Source of the DNA: Himantopus leucocephalus
Taxonomy: Eukaryota; Chordata; Aves; Charadriiformes; Recurvirostridae
Assembly (NCBI GenBank): GCA_003993805.1
Contig: RSEF01000001.1
Location: 70,544,845-70,608,844, forward strand
Length of the DNA: 64,000 bases
Direction: 5' to 3'
The position numbers and the translations under genes are program-made. The notes below the pieces were generated by a model. That model was not told the origin of the DNA. It made no database searches and saw only the letters and a program-made list of their open reading frames with translations. This document shows positions 60,601 to 64,000 of the stretch, piece after piece (the first letter of the stretch is position 1; every line of letters starts with the position of its first letter).

Positions 60601-63089
60601 GGGCTCTTACTGCAGCATATGTGTCTGGCTGGCGTCCTTTTGTTTGTCAGGTACCTCGTAGTGTGGGGAAATCTTGCCGAGGCCACTGTCGCTCAGCATC
60701 CTCTTTCGAACCGCAGGGTTCCACCGATCTGATATTCTAGGGAGGGAAGAAGGAAGAGAAAGGCATTCACCCCCTCACAAATTACCTCATATTCTCTGCT
60801 TTGAAGCTCTCTTATGCTTACTGGTTCCCAGTATTTTTCCACCCATAGCAAGCTAAAATAGCTTAATTCACTATAAGTACGAGACTGTTCTATAGATGAA
60901 TAGGAGTATAGGTCTGCCCAGGAGCTGAGAAAAAACAGAGACACTTCACCATCATTCTTAGGCACAAAGGACTTCAGAACCTTATACACTGGTATCAGAG
61001 CCCTGACCGTGCCGAGAAGGGGTTTGTAACTCGATCAATACAGATTTATGGCAGGACAGATACACTCAGAGGGTGTGAGGAGGGTGAAAGGTTTAAAGTC
61101 CACTAGTTCTGCTATGTGCTCCAGGATGCCTGATGGAGTAGATCTTACTTCACTGTCCTCCTGTCATTATCATGGCTGCATTGGATCCTGTCCTCAGCTC
61201 CCCACCGAGGATCTGCCCTCCCACATCTCCCAACCCTTCAGAAAAGGGGACCAGAAAAGAGATGCCCAACTCTAATATGGCTGCTGAAGGCCAATCCCAG
61301 CACCACTCACCCAGAGGCCTGCTCCACTACCAGATCAGGCATTCCTGGTGGCGTCCCCACCTGCTGTGACATTACCAGCTCTGGGTCCAGAATAAAAATC
61401 TCGTCCTGCGAAATTTCCGTCACAAAGTGCAAATGTTCCTGTTGGAGTGATACAAGGAACGAATAATGAACCTGCAGTATCACTGGTCTCCCAGAGCACC
61501 CAGCTGGCTATAGGAAAGCTGGGGGCACATTGGGGTCTCCAGAGAGTGTTCATGGGATTCTGTCTGTGTATTTATTTAAGTGCATACGCACACACATACA
61601 CACACACTAAAACCAATGCCACTGAAGTCACCAATAAATACTTCATCGATTTCAAGCCAAACAAGACTCCCAACCAGCAAGCTTCACACTCACAGCAATG
61701 CTTAGAAGGCTGCTACTCAGTGACTCTATGTCATTCAGCTGAAAACTGGAGTTCTACCCAAAAAGCCAAGGTTTGCATTTTGAAATTATGCCCAACACCC
61801 AAAGTCTGTCCCCCACTGATGGCTGACAGAACTTCCATTGTTTTGGGATACTCTCCCAAACCTCCATTGCTTGTACATCGTGGTTTTGCATCTCCGTTAC
61901 CAAAGCTCTCTTTCTCAGTCCCTCTTTTTTGTTATTGACACAGAAGGCTCGTTGTCCTTCAAAAAACGCCAAGTATGAGTAGGCCTGTCTACTTAGGCAA
62001 ATGGGCAGAAAACCGCCCATGGTTTGTGGGCTGGGACCATCACACAGTATTGATTTTTTCCCCACAGAAACACAGGACAAAGGAGTAGGAGGGAAAGACG
62101 ACTGTTTGTACAGTGTCAAGTATTAAAGAAATGCAGAATAAGCCAAACAGCATCACATTGTCCAGTTTAACCTGTAGCAGCATCTTCTTCACCCTTGCCT
62201 TTCGAATGTTAAAGTACAACTCCATCAAAGCGTTTATATGACTGTGTGCAAAGAAGCCCTGTGGTGGCTACACACAGACATTGAACCTGGGACCTATGAA
62301 CTAAAGCCACAGTTCCTTCTGCTTGATCTAAACCACCAGCTGCTTTTGCTAGGAAACAGTCATATGTTCCTATGATTTAGAGACAGCTTACACGGTCCTC
62401 AGGGAGACCAGATACAAATGACCACTGTGTGAAATCAACAGTTTGCACTTAATGCTGAGCCACTAATTGGCCTGTTCTGGCTACAAATCAGACACACCAA
62501 AAGCTCCGTAAAATTTTCAAAGTGTCTTTTAGAAAATACATTCAGATTGTCAAATCTATACCACAGGTTTGAATCCAATGGAGTTACATGCTGTTTTGGG
62601 GTTCCTCAGGAATATTTGATACAGCTCTGGTCATAATTATCAACTTGTAACATCTCCTTAATTTCCATAGTTATTCCATGTCATACACACAGGATCAGGA
62701 CCTCTGGTGACTAAAAGCATCAGTGAAAAGACAAACTCAAATACTCTGATGTCACACAGATGCCCTTTGTAAGACTTGATAAGGATGACAAATGTAGAAA
62801 ATTCTGATCTGTACATCAGATTGGTAGTAAACAGAAGGGCAGACGGTCAGCAGATATAAAACTTCAGTGAAACGATGTAAATTACATCAACTGAAAAATG
62901 GGCTAGAATTTTTTCTTTACTTTTCATGAGACATCAGTAGCATTTTAGAATACACAGGAGGAGTGGCAGATAATTCATTTTAAGATGCATTTGACATAGC
63001 TTTAAAAAACAAAAAACCCTATAGAAACTGTAACTGAATAAAATTTACCTGAGATCTGTCAATGCGGTAAAAACGATCAGCAGAAGTTG
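15894..63089 (-). CDS. DGKI: Diacylglycerol kinase iota, C-terminal part (nine exons, 5' part outside window)
   Basis: DGKI phosphorylates diacylglycerol to phosphatidic acid using ATP. It ends DAG signalling at membranes, mainly in neurons, and belongs to the type IV DGKs with DGKZ. Nine minus-strand exons with GT-AG borders join in one frame: 63089-63049, 61438-61311, 60736-60611, 42061-42036, 28638-28601, 27055-26935, 19436-19400, 17539-17440, 16010-15894. The joined length is 734 nt, 2 nt to complete an Ala and then 243 codons plus stop. The product closely matches my memory of mammalian DGKI over the segments [53 protein letters not shown] and DLETAV. Order of parts: end of the accessory kinase region, linker, ankyrin repeats, PDZ ligand. 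The kinase core and C1 domains are upstream of the window. DGKZ is excluded because the ankyrin block and linker match DGKI better. Gene identity is very secure; exon use in tissue is inferred. Confidence 0.96.
16011..17439 (-). other. DGKI: DGKI intron (1,429 bp)
   Basis: GT-AG intron before the terminal exon. No repeat or other gene was recognised. Confidence 0.9.
17440..17539 (-). CDS. DGKI: DGKI coding exon, ankyrin repeat [12 protein letters not shown]
   Basis: This 100-nt exon has acceptor GTCTAG and donor GTAACC. One base completes Thr, then 33 codons end in phase 0 with KTDSK. It encodes a complete ankyrin unit: [20 protein letters not shown], then [10 protein letters not shown]. The donor GTAACC is the weakest among these exons (C rather than G at +5), but the frame and the protein match settle it. 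Confidence 0.96.
17540..19399 (-). other. DGKI: DGKI intron (1,860 bp)
   Basis: GT-AG intron. The 131-codon plus-strand frame at 18349-18744 has no recognisable domain and is taken as chance. Confidence 0.9.
19400..19436 (-). CDS. DGKI: DGKI short exon, (G)[11 protein letters not shown](T)
   Basis: This 37-nt exon has acceptor TTTGCAG and donor GTAAGT. Two bases complete Gly, then [11 protein letters not shown], then two bases of a Thr codon. It encodes the loop between two ankyrin units. It was found because the neighbouring exons are out of phase with each other without it and because mammalian DGKI has [13 protein letters not shown] here. The only clear difference is Ala to Thr in the DM(A/T)DSE segment. 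Confidence 0.94.
21130..22275. repeat. Purine-rich region with (GA)n core
   Basis: Long stretches of the plus strand are mostly A/G (21140-21420, 21780-21850, 21900-22035), with GA dinucleotide runs at about 21976-22001. The first two parts are separated by a short pyrimidine-rich segment (21540-21660). The long open frames on the opposite strand (Ser/Phe/Leu/Pro-rich) come from this bias and are not genes. Confidence 0.75.
24444..24475. repeat. 15-bp tandem duplication
   Basis: GGTATCAGCAGAAAT occurs twice side by side, with the second copy followed by GAGAAG. This looks like a recent replication-slippage event in an intron. Confidence 0.85.
24591..24609. repeat. (GAT)n simple repeat
   Basis: About six GAT/ATG trinucleotide units in DGKI intron sequence. 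Confidence 0.85.
26434..26490 (-). mobile_element. Short CR1 tail
   Basis: On the minus strand the sequence reads TCTAGACTGGATTTACCTAG, CTTCCCTTCCAACCTCC, then ATATTATGTC. This resembles the CR1 end (gatgacc...cccttccaacct...attatgtg). The piece is under 60 bp and diverged, so it could be coincidental. Confidence 0.5.
26935..27055 (-). CDS. DGKI: DGKI coding exon, ankyrin repeats 1-2
   Basis: This 121-nt exon has acceptor TTCCCAG and donor GTGAGT. It begins in phase 0 with [10 protein letters not shown], continues [20 protein letters not shown], and ends in EIVKYILEH plus one base of Gly. The LLHHAAKTG and [11 protein letters not shown] blocks are a textbook ankyrin unit: a TxLHxAA-like helix, then a second helix and a G in the loop. 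These repeats are known to mediate protein contacts in DGKI. If the donor is ignored, a short read-through frame continues past it; I treat that as intron. Confidence 0.96.
27056..28600 (-). other. DGKI: DGKI intron (1,545 bp)
   Basis: GT-AG intron. A GC-richer part (about 27480-27860) has overlapping open frames on both strands but no recognisable product. Confidence 0.9.
28601..28638 (-). CDS. DGKI: DGKI coding exon starting the ankyrin region
   Basis: This 38-nt exon has acceptor TTGCAG and donor GTAAGT. Two bases complete Ala, followed by twelve codons, [12 protein letters not shown], ending in phase 0. The AVIAGDL helix is the first helix of the first ankyrin-type unit, which continues in the next exon. 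The introns on either side are 13.4 kb and 1.5 kb. Confidence 0.94.
31896..31995. other. Assembly gap, 100 N
   Basis: Exactly 100 Ns follow an A-run and precede a CR1 tail. The round length means the real gap size is unknown. Repeats at both edges probably caused it. Confidence 0.98.
31996..32049 (+). mobile_element. CR1 LINE tail abutting the assembly gap
   Basis: Right after the Ns the sequence reads CTAGATGATCTTACAGGTCT, then TTTCCAGTCTAGGAG, ATTCTGTG and CTTCTGTG. This is the CR1 3' UTR followed by two copies of the terminal octamer. The 5' part is probably inside the gap. Orientation is plus, antisense to DGKI. Confidence 0.85.
32670..32675 (+). promoter_or_regulatory. TATA box of the candidate LTR
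   Basis: TATAAG sits in a GC-moderate context 395 bp into the candidate LTR. Transcription would start near 32700, pointing away from DGKI's direction. Activity is unknown. Confidence 0.35.
33089..33166 (+). repeat. Imperfect 39-bp tandem duplication in the LTR
   Basis: Two adjacent units read ATATGCTTTTGCTTATACGT... and ATGTGATTTTGCTCATATAT.... Each is about 39 bp, ending ATTAATTTGAGAT and ATTGATTTGGGAT. LTR enhancer-type duplications have this form. Confidence 0.8.
33317..33322 (+). terminator. Poly(A) signal of the candidate LTR
   Basis: A perfect AATAAA lies 27 bp before the proposed 3' end of the LTR. This is consistent with an LTR R region ending close to the terminus. Confidence 0.4.
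40735..40850 (+). mobile_element. Old CR1 3' fragment
   Basis: The series GGGGATCCACTGCTACTGGA, CACTAGGAATGGACTAGATG, then TATATCTTTGGTCTGACATG matches the 3' UTR of the older CR1 subfamilies that are common in reptiles and birds (ACTAGATGG...CTTTGGTCTGAC). It is diverged and truncated. It lies in the 13.4-kb DGKI intron. Confidence 0.65.
41254..41279. repeat. Poly-T tract with one N
   Basis: N at 41254 is followed by a long T run. It reads poly-A in the DGKI pre-mRNA. No element was recognised around it. A similar N-marked T run ends at 10233-10234. Confidence 0.85.
42036..42061 (-). CDS. DGKI: DGKI microexon, (Q)SPVSSEDQ(A)
   Basis: This 26-nt microexon lies between the two largest introns in the window (18,549 and 13,397 bp). 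Acceptor is TTCCAG and donor GTAAGA. One base completes the Gln begun upstream, then come eight codons, SPVSSEDQ, and one base starts an Ala. The SPVSSED motif is nearly invariant in DGKI. Because 26 is not a multiple of three, skipping it alone would shift the frame and remove the ankyrin repeats and PDZ ligand. Confidence 0.93.
45631..45664. repeat. Poly-C tract (34 C) next to one N
   Basis: A homopolymer of 34 C follows a single N at 45630. On the DGKI strand this is G34. Its length is poorly determined by sequencing and may be partly artificial. Confidence 0.8.
47366..48136 (+). mobile_element. CR1 LINE, 5'-truncated 3' end
   Basis: About 770 bp matches the 3' part of avian CR1. The blocks run GACAGGCTGGAGAAG, TGCAAAGTCCTGCACCT, AGAGGCTGAGGGAGCTGGA, TGGATATTAGGAAAAACTTT, then TTGGATTAGATGACCTTCAG and TCCTTTCCAACCT. 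It ends in the degenerate octamer tail TTTCTGCAGTTCTGTG. It covers the end of the reverse-transcriptase ORF and the 3' UTR, is frameshifted and contains stops, so it is dead. It sits in the 18.5-kb DGKI intron, antisense to the gene. It contains a small internal tandem duplication (ACATATGAGGAGAG twice, about 47736-47763). Confidence 0.92.
49144..49210 (-). other. DGKI: Candidate cryptic (poison) exon of DGKI
   Basis: On the DGKI strand a pyrimidine tract (TTGCTTTCTTTCTTTTACAG) is followed by 67 nt and the donor CAG|GTAGGT. The signals are as good as those of true exons. If it were spliced between the 126-nt exon and the 26-nt microexon, the junction would read CA|T TAG and stop at once, removing the ankyrin repeats and the PDZ ligand. 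I know no DGKI exon with this sequence. Decoy or poison exon is inference. Confidence 0.25.
55172..55204. repeat. Short tandem duplication (CTCCACTTTAAG)
   Basis: CTCCACTTTAAGGTAG is followed directly by CTCCACTTTAAGTGG. It is intronic. Confidence 0.8.
55798..55830. repeat. A-rich low-complexity tract
   Basis: Two A runs joined by C, then CCAACCAAACCACC. No attached element was recognised. Confidence 0.8.
60611..60736 (-). CDS. DGKI: DGKI linker exon with [11 protein letters not shown]
   Basis: This 126-nt exon has acceptor CCCTAG and donor GTAAGA. One base completes Gly, 41 codons follow, and two bases (CA) start a Gln codon. The first part, [20 protein letters not shown], is strongly DGKI-like. 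The last part, roughly [16 protein letters not shown], aligns only loosely with the mammalian linker as I remember it, so it evolves faster and is probably a flexible spacer before the ankyrin repeats. An internal GAG|GTACCT at 60654-60649 could act as a second donor but would shift the frame. The donor used here is the better match and keeps the frame. Confidence 0.94.
60737..61310 (-). other. DGKI: DGKI intron (574 bp)
   Basis: Short GT-AG intron, nothing else seen. Confidence 0.92.
61311..61438 (-). CDS. DGKI: DGKI coding exon, [20 protein letters not shown] region
   Basis: This 128-nt exon has acceptor CAACAG and donor GTGAGT. It begins in phase 0 with [10 protein letters not shown], continues [10 protein letters not shown], and ends EQAS plus two bases of a Gly codon. 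The acidic [10 protein letters not shown] core is a DGKZ/DGKI signature at the end of the accessory region. The tail, with [15 protein letters not shown], is typical of DGKI and absent from DGKZ, so this exon separates the two paralogs. The intron before it is 1,610 bp and the one after it only 574 bp. Confidence 0.95.
61439..63048 (-). other. DGKI: DGKI intron (1,610 bp)
   Basis: GT-AG intron with a (CA)n repeat at 61.59 kb. The 163-codon plus-strand frame at 61447-61938 crosses that repeat, has no recognisable domain and is taken as chance. Confidence 0.9.
61587..61607. repeat. (CA)n simple repeat
   Basis: CACACACATACACACACAC in the 1.6-kb DGKI intron, just upstream of the 128-nt exon on the gene's strand. 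Confidence 0.85.
63049..63089 (-). CDS. DGKI: DGKI coding exon, (A)[13 protein letters not shown]
   Basis: This 41-nt exon follows acceptor TTGCAG and ends at donor GTAAAT. Its first two bases (CA) complete an Ala codon begun in the upstream exon, which lies outside the window. Thirteen codons follow, [13 protein letters not shown], ending in phase 0. The ADRFYRIDR motif is shared by the type IV kinases (DGKZ and DGKI) just after the accessory catalytic region. The exon sets the phase that every downstream exon follows. It is too short to appear as a long open frame and was found from its splice sites and motif. Confidence 0.93.
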
Positions 63090-64000
63090 CTGCAAGACAG
63101 AGAAACAACAGAGCCACAGTGAAGAAAATGGTCTGAGCAGAGCTGCATGGACAAGATGGGCTGAGCTAAAATCACCACCACGTAAGACAACCTCTGTGTC
63201 AGTGAAGTCACAGCAGTTTCACAAGAACATAATCTGATTCATTCATTGTGTCCATATTCCTATCCCATTAAATACTGAATTTAAAGGTGAGGCTTACCAA
63301 AAGAATATTCAATGAAATTATTAACTTGCAATAAATATTTTAAAAATGTATAAAGTGGATTTCAGGCTTATAAGAATTGATTACATTAAAAATGTGACAG
63401 AAAAAGCTGCATTGTTCTGATGAGAGTGTAGCAAGCATATCATGAAATTGATGGGTCTAATAGGATTAATTCAAATTTTGAATCTAAAGAACAATAACAT
63501 GCTTGGGAGCTCTTTGTAAATCAAATGCATGGCCACAGATATTCACCCTGAATTACTGATACGCTCAAGGAAAATTTATGCTACTCATGAAAAACAGAGG
63601 AAAATAGGGGAGATTCACTACATAAAGCACCTAGTATGAATCACGTCACTGCCACATAATTTATATCACTAAACCCAGAAGTATTTCATCACCTACACTG
63701 TGCTTCATCAGATGGGATTTTTTTTGTTTCTGCTTTGTGTTTAGTTTGGCCAAATGAGATTGTACATTCTGGAGTTTTGACACAGGAGCACAGTACGTAG
63801 CATTGTAGTTTTTGGCACTGCAAGGGACAAAAACTGAATGCATCTACCCACCCAGCTTTCTCCAAAACCCAAGCAGATCCTCAATAGGTTTTTATTAATT
63901 TCTCTCATGAGAGACAAGGAAGAGTGATTAGAAATTGTCAAGGAGAATTTGTTTTTGTTTAGAACAATAAAAATTTCAGTCTCCACATGCTGAAGCTTTT
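63090..64000 (-). other. DGKI: DGKI intron, partial
   Basis: Sequence upstream of the first exon in the window. No further exon was found before the window ends. Confidence 0.85.

Larger units (their letters stand above)
42062..60610 (-). other. DGKI: DGKI intron (18,549 bp)
   Basis: The largest intron here. It carries an A-run near 42580, the poly-C tract at 45.63 kb, the 770-bp CR1 at 47.4-48.1 kb, the candidate cryptic exon at 49.14 kb and A-rich tracts near 55.8 kb. Frames up to 157 codons (53389-53862, minus) have no recognisable domain. Confidence 0.9.

Noticed and set aside
61447..61938. 163-codon plus-strand frame next to a DGKI exon.
   Set aside because: It runs through a CA repeat (Tyr/Thr/His stretch) and starts next to the acceptor of the real exon on the other strand; no recognisable domain.

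Overview
The window is vertebrate nuclear DNA, most likely from a bird. It has widely spaced small exons with GT-AG introns, a CR1 LINE 3' end of avian type, a probable solo LTR and an old MIR-like SINE. It has no operon-like gene spacing and no prokaryotic features. There is a 100-N gap (31896-31995), and single Ns border homopolymer runs at 10234, 41254 and 45630, so this is a draft assembly. The species cannot be named from what is visible.

The only gene I can support is the 3' end of DGKI (diacylglycerol kinase iota), on the minus strand. Nine coding exons lie between 63089 and 15894. All have GT-AG boundaries, and together they give one uninterrupted frame of 734 nt: 2 nt that complete an Ala codon, 243 further residues and a stop. 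In transcript order they are 63089-63049, 61438-61311, 60736-60611, 42061-42036, 28638-28601, 27055-26935, 19436-19400, 17539-17440 and 16010-15894. They encode the end of the accessory kinase region, a variable linker, the C-terminal ankyrin repeats and the terminal PDZ-binding motif ETAV. The diacylglycerol kinase catalytic core, the C1 domains and the MARCKS-like region must lie beyond 64000.

Layout: 1 to about 13.9 kb is intergenic DNA downstream of DGKI. It holds a MIR-like SINE (6055-6242), a duplicated 120-bp unit (7875 and 8661), simple repeats and several unexplained open frames. About 13.9-15.9 kb is the probable DGKI 3' UTR. From 16.0 to 64.0 kb are DGKI exons and introns. The introns carry CR1 fragments (26.4, 32.0, 40.7 and 47.4-48.1 kb), a candidate 1,075-bp solo LTR with a 4-bp target-site duplication (32275-33349), a C34 tract (45631-45664) and a long purine-rich tract (21.1-22.3 kb). 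I saw no tRNA, rRNA, CRISPR or other protein gene. In other amniotes the next gene downstream is PTN; none of its coding exons was seen here.

I found no clearly new biological system. The most testable leads are a spliceable-looking 67-nt cryptic or poison exon in the largest DGKI intron (49144-49210), the candidate LTR with its TATA box and poly(A) signal, the poly-G run this gene would carry in its pre-mRNA, and an unexplained 79-codon frame next to the duplicated unit (8788-9027).
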